A stretch of 8,897 nucleotides of DNA from Candidatus Sumerlaeota bacterium (GCA_017161665.1 JADFCT010000146.1:1-8897), one strand, 5' to 3'; positions 1 through 7,021 are shown, counted from the stretch's first letter. Notes: a model not told the origin generated them from the sequence alone. Numbers and translations are program-made.

Positions 1-714
1 GAGGGGTATGATTTTTTGCAGTTTATCCCCATCGTCGAGACCCATGCGGAGGGGGGGCAGGCCGCGCCGTTTTCGCTGTCGTCCGAAGCCTTTGGCGAGT
101 TTTTCTGCCGCATTCTGGATCGATGGGTTCAGGACTTCCGCGATGGAATGCCCACCGTCTCAGTGCGCTGGTTCGACAGCCTGCTCCACACCTATGTGGG
201 CCTGAAGGCCCCGGAGTGTCCCATGGACGAGACCTGTGGCGTCTATCTGGCTGTGGAGCATAACGGCGATGTGTATCCGTGCGATTTCTTTGTGGAGCCC
301 GCATGGCTACTGGGTAACATCCATCGCGATCGATTGGATCATCTGCTGAACAGCGAAAAGATGACCCGATTCGGGGATTGGAAGAAGCGGGATTTGCCCG
401 AGAAGTGCCAGGCGTGCCGGTGGTATCCGCGCTGCTTCGGTGGCTGTACCAAGGACCGCGTCAAGGATCCCCGCGACCAGGGCCTGTCCCATTTTTGTGA
501 CGGGATGATACGTTTTTTTGAACACGCCGATCCCATTTTCCGGCGTCTGGCCGAGCGCTGGAAAAAACGCCAGCAGGCAATGGCCGATGCCGAACGCGTC
601 CGATCGCAAAGCGGCGCCCCCACCCGACAAGCCGCCGCCAACGCCGAATCCGGTCAACCCCACTCACAAACAACCGGAACCAAACGCAAACGCTCACGGC
701 GAAAAAAGAAGTAA
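1..714 (+). CDS. Anaerobic sulfatase-maturating enzyme (radical SAM/SPASM), 3' part, start outside window
   Basis: Partial gene, open from the first base; 237 codons are visible. Enzymes of this family oxidise an active-site Cys or Ser of sulfatases to formylglycine in the cytoplasm, without oxygen, using three [4Fe-4S] clusters. The radical SAM CxxxCxxC motif lies upstream of the window. What is visible is the end of the barrel (a FLQFIPIVE segment, residues 6-14) and the SPASM domain. All eight SPASM cysteines are present at visible residues 73, 79, 94, 136, 139, 145, 149 and 166, with spacings almost identical to those I recall for the Clostridium perfringens enzyme. Asp95 directly follows the third of these cysteines, where the family's proposed catalytic base sits. 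This separates it from generic SPASM proteins. From about residue 185 the protein becomes a low-complexity tail ending in a Lys/Arg-rich run. No sulfatase gene is in the window. Confidence 0.88.
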   Translation, partial: EGYDFLQFIPIVETHAEGGQAAPFSLSSEAFGEFFCRILDRWVQDFRDGMPTVSVRWFDSLLHTYVGLKAPECPMDETCGVYLAVEHNGDVYPCDFFVEPAWLLGNIHRDRLDHLLNSEKMTRFGDWKKRDLPEKCQACRWYPRCFGGCTKDRVKDPRDQGLSHFCDGMIRFFEHADPIFRRLAERWKKRQQAMADAERVRSQSGAPTRQAAANAESGQPHSQTTGTKRKRSRRKKK

Positions 715-761
715 ACGGACCCCTTGTCCCGAATTACAGGAAGACTGGTGAAGGGACTCTT

Positions 762-1436
762 TTGAAAAAGGGGCTCCTTCCCCATCCCCCATACTCAAAA
801 ACTTTAATTGTATCTTTTCCGTGCATACGGTGTTCGGAAATGAATCTTGCCGATGTGTGGAGGTCGCATGGGCGTCTCGCCCATGGTGTTGTCCCAGGCC
901 GCGGCGGCGCCGGCGGCGTGGCGGAACCCCTGGAAGGCGCCTCTCATAACGGGATCAGCAACTATTTCGCCCGCTATTCGCCAGACGGGCGCTGGATTGT
1001 GTTCTGTCAATCCCGGAACTTCATGCTGCTGCAACCGGACAGCGCGCTCTATCTGATTCCGGCTCAGGGAGGTGTCGCCCGCCGGATGAACGCCAACACG
1101 TCGCTCATGAACTCCTGGCATAGTTGGGCGCCCAATAGCCGATGGCTGGTGCTCACCTCCAAGGCCTATTCACCCTATACGCAACTTTTTCTGACGCATA
1201 TTGACGAACAGGGCATGGACAGCCCGCCAGTTGTCCTGGATCACCTGACGGCCGCTGACCGAGCCGCCAACATCCCGGAATTCATCCCTTGGGAGGCTGA
1301 AGCCATTGAACACATCCGCGAGCAGTTTCTGGACGATGTTTCCTTTCGCCGCGCCGGCGACGAATTCTACAAGGGAGGGGATTGGGCCCAAAAAGCCCGG
1401 GATGTTAGCAAATCTTATAAGGCGGGGCGGCGTTAA
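762..1436 (+). CDS. PD40/TolB-like beta-propeller fragment, probable 5'-truncated remnant
   Basis: Two propeller blades of the WD40-like/PD40 type are clear: a YSPDGRWIVF segment (about residues 73-82) and an NSWHSWAPNSRWLV segment (about 117-130). They are followed by a QLFLTHIDEQG stretch and a NIPEF motif typical of larger TolB-like proteins found in PVC and Bacteroidetes-type genomes. Those proteins have many more blades, so only the C-terminal part seems present. Recognisable similarity starts near base 897. The roughly 45 residues before it are Gly/Arg/Pro-rich, resemble translated non-coding DNA and include a perfect palindrome (867-885). The start used is TTG at 762 because GAAGGG at 750-755 gives a well-spaced ribosome site; ATG at 840 is an in-frame alternative without one. 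The gene converges on panB with 10 bases between stops. It may be a dead remnant or a short expressed protein; function unknown. Confidence 0.6.
   Translation: MKKGLLPHPPYSKTLIVSFPCIRCSEMNLADVWRSHGRLAHGVVPGRGGAGGVAEPLEGASHNGISNYFARYSPDGRWIVFCQSRNFMLLQPDSALYLIPAQGGVARRMNANTSLMNSWHSWAPNSRWLVLTSKAYSPYTQLFLTHIDEQGMDSPPVVLDHLTAADRAANIPEFIPWEAEAIEHIREQFLDDVSFRRAGDEFYKGGDWAQKARDVSKSYKAGRR
867..885. repeat. Perfect palindrome (8-bp arms, 3-nt loop)
   Basis: CATGGGCG and CGCCCATG flank a TCT spacer, so transcript from either strand can form a tight GC-rich hairpin. It lies within the open frame of the propeller fragment, about ten bases before the point where homology to PD40 proteins becomes recognisable. 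That position suggests a small REP-like or MITE-like insertion, or a rearrangement joint. No second copy is visible in this window, so its status as a dispersed repeat is inference. Confidence 0.6.
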
Positions 1437-1446
1437 CGTGACACGC

Positions 1447-2262
1447 TCAATCCCCATGGAAGGCGTGTTCGTCAGCCGGATACTTGCCGTCCCGGACCTC
1501 TTCGCAATAGGTTCGAATCGCGTCGGTCATGGTTTCCCTCAGATGGGCGTACTGCCGGACGAAGCGCATGGGCTTGGAAAAACTCAGCCCCAACATATCA
1601 TGCAGCACCATCACCTGACCGTCCACAGACCCACCGGACCCAATGCCGATGGTGGGACATCGGACGGCCACCGTAATGGCCGCGGCGGTCTCGGCCGTGA
1701 TTAATTCCAGGACGATCGCGAAAACGCCGGCCTCATCCAAAGCCTTCGCCTCGGCAACGAGGGCGGCCTGTTGTTCCGCCGCGCGGCCCTGGACGCGATA
1801 GCCACTGAGCTGATGAATGGATTGCGGTGTCAGCCCCAGATGCCCCATGACGGGAATGCCCGCGTCCACCAGCCGCTGGACGACATGGACAGGGCCCGAG
1901 CCGCCGCCTTCGATCTTGACCGCGTGGGCGCCGCCTTCCTGGATCAGCCGACCGGCATTGGCCAAGGCCTGTTCGGGCGACAGGTGATAGGACATAAAGG
2001 GCATGTCGGCCACGACCAGGGCCTGGGGTTTGGCGCGGGAGACGGCCGCCGTGTGGTGGACCATGTCCGCAACGGTCACGGGAATCGTGTTTTCATGCCC
2101 CAGAACCACATTGCCCAGCGAATCGCCGACCAGAATGACATCCACGCCGGCCTCATCGGCCACCCGCGCGGACGGCGCGTCATAGGCCGTGATCATGGCG
2201 ATGCGACGACCCGCAGCCTTCATCTCCGCCAAATGGGCGATCCGTGTCAGTTTTGCGGCCAT
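1447..2262 (-). CDS. panB: 3-methyl-2-oxobutanoate hydroxymethyltransferase (PanB)
   Basis: Complete, 271 residues, close to the family's usual 260-280. It transfers a hydroxymethyl group from 5,10-methylenetetrahydrofolate to alpha-ketoisovalerate, giving ketopantoate, the first committed step of pantothenate and CoA synthesis, in the cytoplasm. Family landmarks in order: TAYDAPSA near residue 25; VGDSLGNVVLGHENT (Asp47, a metal ligand position); VADMPFMSYH (Asp86); VKIEGG (Lys116 and Glu118); GHLGLTPQSIHQLSGYRVQGR at 140-160; ELITAE with Glu191 at the catalytic base position; and IGIGSG at 205-210. ATG at 2262 is preceded by GGAGG (2272-2268) with a 5-base spacer, which decides the start. 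No panC, panD or panE is adjacent. The nearest genes on the same strand are the two unknown overlapping genes, 98 bases upstream, so read-through from them is possible. Confidence 0.96.
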   Translation of the reverse strand: MAAKLTRIAHLAEMKAAGRRIAMITAYDAPSARVADEAGVDVILVGDSLGNVVLGHENTIPVTVADMVHHTAAVSRAKPQALVVADMPFMSYHLSPEQALANAGRLIQEGGAHAVKIEGGGSGPVHVVQRLVDAGIPVMGHLGLTPQSIHQLSGYRVQGRAAEQQAALVAEAKALDEAGVFAIVLELITAETAAAITVAVRCPTIGIGSGGSVDGQVMVLHDMLGLSFSKPMRFVRQYAHLRETMTDAIRTYCEEVRDGKYPADEHAFHGD

Positions 2263-2294
2263 AAAAACCTCCAGAATTGAGTCTCATTGAAAAG

Positions 2295-2330
2295 GCCAGG
2301 CACGATCCCGAACAAGAGAACATACCTGGC
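2295..2330 (-). terminator. Possible weak terminator or hairpin between the unknown pair and panB
   Basis: On the minus strand GCCAGG (2330-2325) pairs with CCTGGC (2300-2295) across a 24-nt loop, and the 3' arm is followed by CTTTTC. A 6-bp stem with a long loop and a short T-run is a poor intrinsic terminator. It may only attenuate transcription from the upstream pair into panB. Confidence 0.3.
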
Positions 2331-2360
2331 TTCCCCATCAGAATCGGTGGCGTGTTTATC

Positions 2361-2780
2361 TCAGACGGCCAGAGGGCACTCCGTCTCGACCTGTGTCTCC
2401 TCCGCCATATCAGCCAGCCGTTTGTATTCGCGAATGATAATTGGCTGATCCGGATTGCTGGCCCACAAATTGGAGAGAAACAAGTATTCCAACTTGATTT
2501 TACCATCCACGACAGAAACCTTGAAGCCGGGAAAGTTTTGGGAGATTTTCTTAAGGACTATGGAGACGCCCTTGATCAGACCTCCCACGATTTCATCATC
2601 GTTCAAACTGTAGTAAACCGTCAATAAACCATCCACTCGTCGCCCATAATACGCATCCGGCTTGGCAATAAACTCTATGCTGTCCCCATCCGAATCGTAT
2701 CGAGCAAAGGGGGTAAATGGTTGGTTCACGATGGATTGACTCAAAACCAACTGTTCAAATTGCTCATTCGATAGTGTCAT
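2361..2780 (-). CDS. Small protein of unknown function, DUF2283-like segment; second gene of an overlapping pair
   Basis: 139 residues from ATG at 2780, chosen because GGAAGG lies 9 bases upstream. A longer frame to 2801 would rest on a non-ATG start without that support. No signal peptide or membrane segment is apparent. Residues about 24-75 (ARYDSDGDSIEFIAKP, then a variable strand, then LLTVYYS, then EIVGGLIKGVS) follow the pattern of DUF2283-like small beta proteins: a YDxxxDxx strand, then a strand ending in an acidic turn and an IVG(x)xI segment. That resemblance is by eye and modest. The start overlaps the end of the preceding gene by 17 bases, implying translational coupling. Base composition is visibly more AT-rich than panB or hppA, which hints at horizontal acquisition. 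The partner's role is also unknown; an antitoxin- or immunity-like role is possible but unproven. Confidence 0.72.
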   Translation of the reverse strand: MTLSNEQFEQLVLSQSIVNQPFTPFARYDSDGDSIEFIAKPDAYYGRRVDGLLTVYYSLNDDEIVGGLIKGVSIVLKKISQNFPGFKVSVVDGKIKLEYLFLSNLWASNPDQPIIIREYKRLADMAEETQVETECPLAV

Positions 2781-3252
2781 TTGAAAACACCTTCCGCTCA
2801 AAGCGCTGCTGGCAATACTCCGGCATCAAAGGCCGCAGTGGGTCCACAGATTCCCACCTCCATGTGTAAGCCACACGTTCCGCATTAATAAATACCAAAA
2901 AACACTTTCCAGGCAGGGCCGGCAATTCGTCCGGTCCCCTGAAACTGCGTTTGGGAAATCCTTGGTAACATAAGCCGTATGACAAGTCCTTGCTGGAGTC
3001 CTGCTCATACTCCGGCCGAATTCCGGCATAGATAGCCTTGGGATTTTGCAAGACCAGGGGGACGATTTTAGCCAAAGTATTTAAAGCGTCCGGGCGGCCA
3101 CGGCAGTCCGTTACGCAGAGTTCATTGATCAAAATATCCCACATCCCTCCATCTCGGAAATCGAAAGCATGAATCGAAAAATACCCACGTCGGGTCTTCT
3201 TCTTTGGGCCATAAAAGCCTGGATCAAATTCATCCGACTTGTAAATTTCCAT
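2764..3252 (-). CDS. Small protein of unknown function; first gene of an overlapping pair
   Basis: 162 residues, ATG at 3252, with a strong purine-rich ribosome site (GGAGGGAGA, 3269-3261). I do not recognise the family with certainty. It is a soluble, mixed-composition protein without a signal peptide or membrane helix. Residues about 35-80 (DGGMWDILINELCV, then NTLAKIVPLVLQNP) look like a strand/helix core. The C-terminal segment CFLVFINAERVAYTWRWESVDP (about 119-140) followed by a PEYCQQRFERKVF tail resembles conserved hypothetical proteins seen in planctomycete-type and cyanobacterial genomes as small accessory genes. It is the promoter-proximal member of a two-gene unit whose second frame starts inside its end. 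Its size, the overlap and the AT-rich composition suit an accessory cassette such as a toxin-antitoxin pair, but no catalytic motif of a known toxin family is visible. Confidence 0.72.
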   Translation of the reverse strand: MEIYKSDEFDPGFYGPKKKTRRGYFSIHAFDFRDGGMWDILINELCVTDCRGRPDALNTLAKIVPLVLQNPKAIYAGIRPEYEQDSSKDLSYGLCYQGFPKRSFRGPDELPALPGKCFLVFINAERVAYTWRWESVDPLRPLMPEYCQQRFERKVFSNDTIE

Positions 3253-3282
3253 TCATGCCGTCTCCCTCCAATTGATTAGACC

Positions 3283-3311
3283 ATCCTAGTCATGAGAACC
3301 AAAGAAAGCAA
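3283..3311 (-). promoter_or_regulatory. Possible sigma70-type promoter of the unknown gene pair
   Basis: On the minus strand TTGCTT (3311-3306) and TAGGAT (3288-3283) are separated by exactly 17 bases. They lie about 30 bases upstream of the ATG at 3252 and downstream of the hppA terminator. The -35 match is only three of six and the -10 match four of six. Position and spacing are the main support. Confidence 0.35.
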
Positions 3312-3350
3312 TGGGATTATTTGTTGTCCTGTCTTTATTTAAATCACCTA

Positions 3351-3387
3351 CAAAGAAGGCGCGATTTCCTTTGAAGGAAACCGCGCC
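3351..3387 (-). terminator. Strong intrinsic terminator after hppA
   Basis: On the minus strand the arms GGCGCG (3387-3382) and CGCGCC (3363-3358) pair. After one mismatch the stem continues with TTTCCT/AGGAAA closing a 4-nt loop, and TTCTTTG follows. A 12-bp GC-rich stem plus a T-rich tail, 37 bases past the hppA stop, is a textbook rho-independent terminator. It isolates the pyrophosphatase transcript from the gene pair that follows on the same strand. Confidence 0.85.
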
Positions 3388-3423
3388 GGATGGGTGTTGC
3401 GTCCTGGGGGTGGCGTTCGGTGT

Positions 3424-5544
3424 TTACCGGAACAGCGGCGCCAGAACCAGGGAGATGACGCACATAAGTTTGATGAGGATGTTGATCGAGGGGCCGACCG
3501 TGTCCTTGAGGGGGTCGCCCACCGTGTCGCCGATGACGGCGGCTTTGTGGGCTTCGGAGTTCTTGCCGCCATAGTTGCCGGCTTCGATGTGCTTCTTGGC
3601 ATTGTCCATGGCGCCGCCGGAGTTGGCGGTCTGGAGGCCCAGCATGATGCCGCAGGCCAACGCGCCCGTCAACATGCCGGCCAGCGCGCCTTTGTCAATC
3701 AAGCCCATGATAACGGGAGCGGCCATGGCCATGGCGCCCGGCAGCAGCATCCCCTGGATGGCGCCCTGTGTGGAGATGGCGACGCAGGTGGCGGAGTCGG
3801 GCTTGACGCCTTCCTTGCCTTCCTTGAGGCCGGGGATTTCACGGAATTGGCGACGCACTTCTTCGATCATCTTGAAGGCGCAATTTGAAACGGCGCGGAA
3901 CAGGAAGGAGGAGAAGACGAAGGGCAGCATGGCGCCGATGAGCAGACCGGCGAGCACCTTCGGATCCGCAATATTGGCCACATCAACTTCGGCAACCTTC
4001 ATGTATGCGGCGAGCAGGGCCAGGGCGGCGAAAGCGGCCGAACCAATGGCGAAGCCCTTGCCGATGGCGGCCGTCGTGTTGCCGACCGAGTCCAGGTTGT
4101 CGGTGATCTGACGCACGCCCGGATCCAAATCGGCCATTTCGGCGATCCCGCCGGCGTTGTCGGCGATGGGCCCATAGGCGTCAACCGAGACGATCATCCC
4201 TGTCGTCGCCAGCATACCGAGGGCGGCCAGCGCCACACCATAGATACCCGCAAAGTCGTAGGAGTAGAACACGGCGAGCGCCAGAACGATGGTGGCGATG
4301 CCGGTGGATCTCATGCCAATGGCCAGACCTTCGGTGACGGCGATGGCCGGACCGGATTGCGAGTTCTTCGCCATGAGTTTGACGGGCGCGTAGTGATCCG
4401 AGGTGTAGTATTCGGAGACAAAACCGATGATCGAGCCGGAAACGACGCCAAAGACGGTGGCCCAGAAGGGACCCCATTTACCGAATTCCACCGCGCCTTC
4501 GGTGTATTTTTCACCCAAAACGGCCACGGCCACGGCCGTGCCGAGAATGGCCAGACCGGCAGCCACATAGGTGCCCATCATCAGGGATTTCTGAGCGTCT
4601 TTTTTCCCAATGGCCTTGACGACAAAGATGCCGACAATCGAAGCGAAAATACCGACCGCGGCGATGACCAGGGGCAGCGCGCTCATGCTCGCCAAGCCCA
4701 CCGTGCCGGCGATGGCCAGCGCGGCGATGATCGATTCCACATACGATTCGAGCAAGTCCGCGCCCAGACCGGCCACGTCGCCCACGTTGTCGCCCACGTT
4801 GTCGGCGATAACGGCCGGGTTGCGCGGGTCATCTTCGGGCAGGCCGGCTTCGACCTTACCTACGAGGTCCGCGCCCATGTCCGCGCCCTTGGTGAAGATA
4901 CCGCCACCGGAACGACCAAACAGAGCGACCAGCGAGGCGCCCATGGCGTATCCATTAATAATAGTGGTATCCGGCAGGCCCGCCTCATTTTTAAAGGCGA
5001 GCAGGCAGATCACCAACCCGACGAGGGAGATACCAACCACACCAAAGCCCATGACCGCGCCACCGGAAACGGCGATGCTCAGCGCGCGACGCAGACCGTC
5101 TTCCTTGCCGCCCTCCAGGGCGCCATTGGCGGTCCGGCAGTTCGCGCTGGTGGCGATCCACATGCCGATGACCCCGGCCATGGCCGAGGCGACGGCGCCG
5201 ATGCCGAACGCGATGGCCGTCTTGAAGTTAATGCCCAGATCCGGCTTCACACTGCCGAGAAGGGTGAAAATGGCGCCGATGACAATGACGCCAGAGAAAA
5301 CCCAAATGTATTCACGAATCAAGAACGCTTTCGCGCCGAGCTGAACCTGGTGCGAAATGTCGGCCATGAGTTCTGTGCCCTTGTTCTGTTTCAGAACGTC
5401 CATCGCCAAATAGACAACGAAGCCCAAAGCCACGATCGCGGCGATCGCCGCCAGAAGAACCGATCCGGTGTACGTTCCCATGCCGACGGCCTCAACCGCG
5501 CCCTCGATGGCTTGTGTCAAAGCCTCTGGTGTTGGTGTAGCCAT
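3424..5544 (-). CDS. hppA: Potassium-dependent membrane pyrophosphatase (proton and/or sodium pumping)
   Basis: Complete integral membrane protein of 706 residues with about 16 hydrophobic segments, the family's usual size. It hydrolyses cytoplasmic pyrophosphate and pumps cations across the inner membrane. Signatures are intact: GGGIFTKGADMGADLVGKVE (about 213-232), DNVGDNVGD (about 248-256), and the C-terminal NSGGAMDNAKK and GDTVGDPLKDTVGPS blocks with their pyrophosphate/Mg ligands. Ala492 and Gly495 in GNTTAAIGK replace the Lys and Thr of potassium-independent enzymes, so this is the potassium-dependent type. Helix 6 reads LLESYVES, with Glu at both positions (266 and 270) that differ between sodium and proton pumps, so ion specificity cannot be called. 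ATG at 5544 has AAGGAG (5559-5554) 9 bases upstream; the frame extends to 5586 but without such a site. It lies 83 bases after pth on the same strand and ends before a strong terminator. Confidence 0.96.
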   Translation of the reverse strand: MATPTPEALTQAIEGAVEAVGMGTYTGSVLLAAIAAIVALGFVVYLAMDVLKQNKGTELMADISHQVQLGAKAFLIREYIWVFSGVIVIGAIFTLLGSVKPDLGINFKTAIAFGIGAVASAMAGVIGMWIATSANCRTANGALEGGKEDGLRRALSIAVSGGAVMGFGVVGISLVGLVICLLAFKNEAGLPDTTIINGYAMGASLVALFGRSGGGIFTKGADMGADLVGKVEAGLPEDDPRNPAVIADNVGDNVGDVAGLGADLLESYVESIIAALAIAGTVGLASMSALPLVIAAVGIFASIVGIFVVKAIGKKDAQKSLMMGTYVAAGLAILGTAVAVAVLGEKYTEGAVEFGKWGPFWATVFGVVSGSIIGFVSEYYTSDHYAPVKLMAKNSQSGPAIAVTEGLAIGMRSTGIATIVLALAVFYSYDFAGIYGVALAALGMLATTGMIVSVDAYGPIADNAGGIAEMADLDPGVRQITDNLDSVGNTTAAIGKGFAIGSAAFAALALLAAYMKVAEVDVANIADPKVLAGLLIGAMLPFVFSSFLFRAVSNCAFKMIEEVRRQFREIPGLKEGKEGVKPDSATCVAISTQGAIQGMLLPGAMAMAAPVIMGLIDKGALAGMLTGALACGIMLGLQTANSGGAMDNAKKHIEAGNYGGKNSEAHKAAVIGDTVGDPLKDTVGPSINILIKLMCVISLVLAPLFR

Positions 5545-5576
5545 GTCGCATATCTCCTTATACGAAATAAAATAGC

Positions 5577-5590
5577 CGCAACGCATTGCG
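5577..5590 (-). other. Small hairpin between pth and hppA
   Basis: CGCAA and TTGCG arms with a 4-nt loop. On the minus strand the hairpin is followed by a T-rich stretch (TATTTTATTT) before the hppA ribosome site. It could slow or partly terminate transcription between pth and hppA. The stem is only 5 bp, so support is weak. Confidence 0.25.
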
Positions 5591-5627
5591 CGCGGTGAGT
5601 GCCTCTCTTAGGATCCGATGGGACGTC

Positions 5628-6278
5628 TTAGTCGGTCGCCGCCATATCCAGCCCGTTGAAACGATTCATGCCGGCCACCAGGCCGTGCTGAATCAACGCC
5701 TCGACGGCGTCGGCCCCAACGCCAGCCATGAGATCGGCGAACTCCAGGCCTTCGCCCCAGAAGGGACTGAGCACATACTGCGCCAGTTGCCCCTTGGGAT
5801 TGGACGGGCGAATACCGATACGCATCCGGGCGAATTCACGGGAGCCCAACTGACAGCGCATGGAGATCAGCCCATTGTGTCCGCCTTCGCTCCCCTGGGC
5901 TCGAATCCGAATGCGCCCCCACGGCAGATCATGATCGTCGCAAATCGCCAGGATATTGCGACAGGGGATTCGATAATAGTCGCTGAATGGCCGGACCGCG
6001 TCGCCACTCAAATTCATATAGGTCAGCGGCGCCATGAGCCAGACGGCCGGAGCCCCGGGGCGACGGTATTCGGCCACTTCGGCCCGGGCCAACCGCGTTT
6101 GCGCGCGCGGAATCCCCCAGCGCCGGCCCAATTCATCCAGAACCAGAAAACCCATATTGTGGGGGGTTCGCAGATATTTCGGCTCCGGATTGCCCAGTCC
6201 TACAACCAGCAACGGCCGATCCGGAACAAATTCCGGACCGGCGTCGCAAGCCTGCTCGTTCGGCTTATCTGGAGACAA
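5628..6278 (-). CDS. pth: Peptidyl-tRNA hydrolase (Pth, bacterial type)
   Basis: Releases stalled peptides from peptidyl-tRNA in the cytoplasm, recycling tRNA; normally essential. Family landmarks: LLVVGLGNPEPKYLRTPHNMGF with catalytic His40, then MAPLTYMNLSG (Asn89), CDDHDLPWG (Asp114, equivalent to the Asp that activates the histidine) and GSEGGHNGL (Asn135), all in the expected order. At 216 residues it carries a roughly 20-residue N-terminal extension relative to the Escherichia coli enzyme. No ATG or GTG is available before the GLGNP motif, so TTG at 6278 is the best start. It has no clear Shine-Dalgarno site and sits 15 bases after the rplY stop, so translation probably depends on coupling. 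rplY-pth adjacency is common in bacteria and supports the identification. Confidence 0.95.
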   Translation of the reverse strand: MSPDKPNEQACDAGPEFVPDRPLLVVGLGNPEPKYLRTPHNMGFLVLDELGRRWGIPRAQTRLARAEVAEYRRPGAPAVWLMAPLTYMNLSGDAVRPFSDYYRIPCRNILAICDDHDLPWGRIRIRAQGSEGGHNGLISMRCQLGSREFARMRIGIRPSNPKGQLAQYVLSPFWGEGLEFADLMAGVGADAVEALIQHGLVAGMNRFNGLDMAATD

Positions 6279-6293
6279 AGCGCCAATCGGTGA

Positions 6294-6926
6294 TTATTCC
6301 TCGGTCTTTTTGGCGGTGGTCACTTCCGGTTCGGCCGCCTCATCGCCTTCGCCCGCGGTCTCATCGTCCTCCGTGTCGCGCGGCGCCAGGACGGAGAATA
6401 ACACCGTGTCCGGATCGGCATGCAGTTCCACCCCTTCGGGCAGCTTCGCATCACTGGCGTGCAGGGCCTGACCAAATTCCAGCCCCGAGATATCCACTTC
6501 GATCACGTGGGGCAAATCGGCCGGCAGACACCGGACTTCCAGCGAACGGGTAATCGTTTCGAGCAAACCACCGGCTCGGACACCCGCTGGCGTCCCCACG
6601 CCCTCGACATCCACTTCAAAATTCGACTTCTGGCTCATGTCCACTCGCAAAAAGTCGATATGCAGAAAATGGCTGGTCAGGGGATCATGGAGGATCTCAC
6701 GAATGACGCACGGAGTGGTTTCCCCATCCGCTTCCAGATCAATGACGCTGCTGCCCGCTTCATTGTGAATCGCCATCAAAAAATCATGGGCGTCCACGGA
6801 CAGGCTCACCGGATCATTTTTCAAACCGTATAAGACTGCCGGCACGCGACCGGCGGCGCGAGATCGGCGATTGGCGTTTTTGCCGGTTTCCGTTCGCAGT
6901 TGCGCTTGCATGGTAAAATTAGCCAT
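6294..6926 (-). CDS. rplY: 50S ribosomal protein L25/Ctc (long form)
   Basis: 210 residues, ATG at 6926. It binds 5S rRNA in the large ribosomal subunit; the long, Ctc/TL5-like form has an added C-terminal beta domain. The N-terminal L25 domain (about 5-93) shows GKNANRRSRAAGRVPAVLYG, then DPLTSHFLHIDFLRVDM. The TL5-type C-terminal domain (about 95-185) shows EGVGTPAGVRAGG, CLPADLPHVIEVDISGLEFGQALHASD and LPEGVELHADPDTVLFSV. An acidic, probably disordered tail (about 185-210, rich in Asp/Glu/Ala) ends the protein. The only nearby purine-rich site, AAGG, lies 2 bases from the ATG, so the ribosome site is weak. It heads a rplY-pth-hppA series, with a promoter and a structured leader just upstream. 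Confidence 0.95.
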   Translation of the reverse strand: MANFTMQAQLRTETGKNANRRSRAAGRVPAVLYGLKNDPVSLSVDAHDFLMAIHNEAGSSVIDLEADGETTPCVIREILHDPLTSHFLHIDFLRVDMSQKSNFEVDVEGVGTPAGVRAGGLLETITRSLEVRCLPADLPHVIEVDISGLEFGQALHASDAKLPEGVELHADPDTVLFSVLAPRDTEDDETAGEGDEAAEPEVTTAKKTEE

Positions 6927-6966
6927 AGCCTTGGGTTCCCTTGTTTGCTTCGTATATACTGCGCCT

Positions 6967-6993
6967 GGCTGTCCTCATAGCCCGCCGACAGCC
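6967..6993 (-). promoter_or_regulatory. Structured 5' leader of rplY (hairpin, possible pseudoknot)
   Basis: In the rplY leader RNA, GGCTGTC (6993-6987) and GACAGCC (6973-6967) form a perfect 7-bp stem with a 13-nt loop. The loop contains GCGGG (6985-6981), complementary to CCCGC 18 bases upstream of the stem (7008-7004), so a pseudoknot or an alternative fold is possible. It ends about 40 bases before the ATG. Autogenous control of a ribosomal protein gene by its leader would be a natural role, but that is inference. Confidence 0.4.
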
Positions 6994-7021
6994 TTGACCA
7001 TCAGCGGGGACGGCCTTTGAC

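Noticed and set aside
750..780. A terminator after the sulfatase maturase
   Set aside because: Pairing around the A/T-rich centre needs several wobbles and mismatches, and no T-run follows.
2277..2627. A 116-codon plus-strand frame opposite the unknown pair
   Set aside because: It is a shadow of the minus-strand gene, which has a ribosome site, overlap coupling and a plausible fold. The plus frame has none of these.
4357..5598. A 413-codon plus-strand open frame opposite hppA
   Set aside because: It is antisense to a highly conserved membrane protein gene. The translation is His/Asp/Gly/Arg-rich with no domain, as expected for the complement of GC-rich coding DNA.
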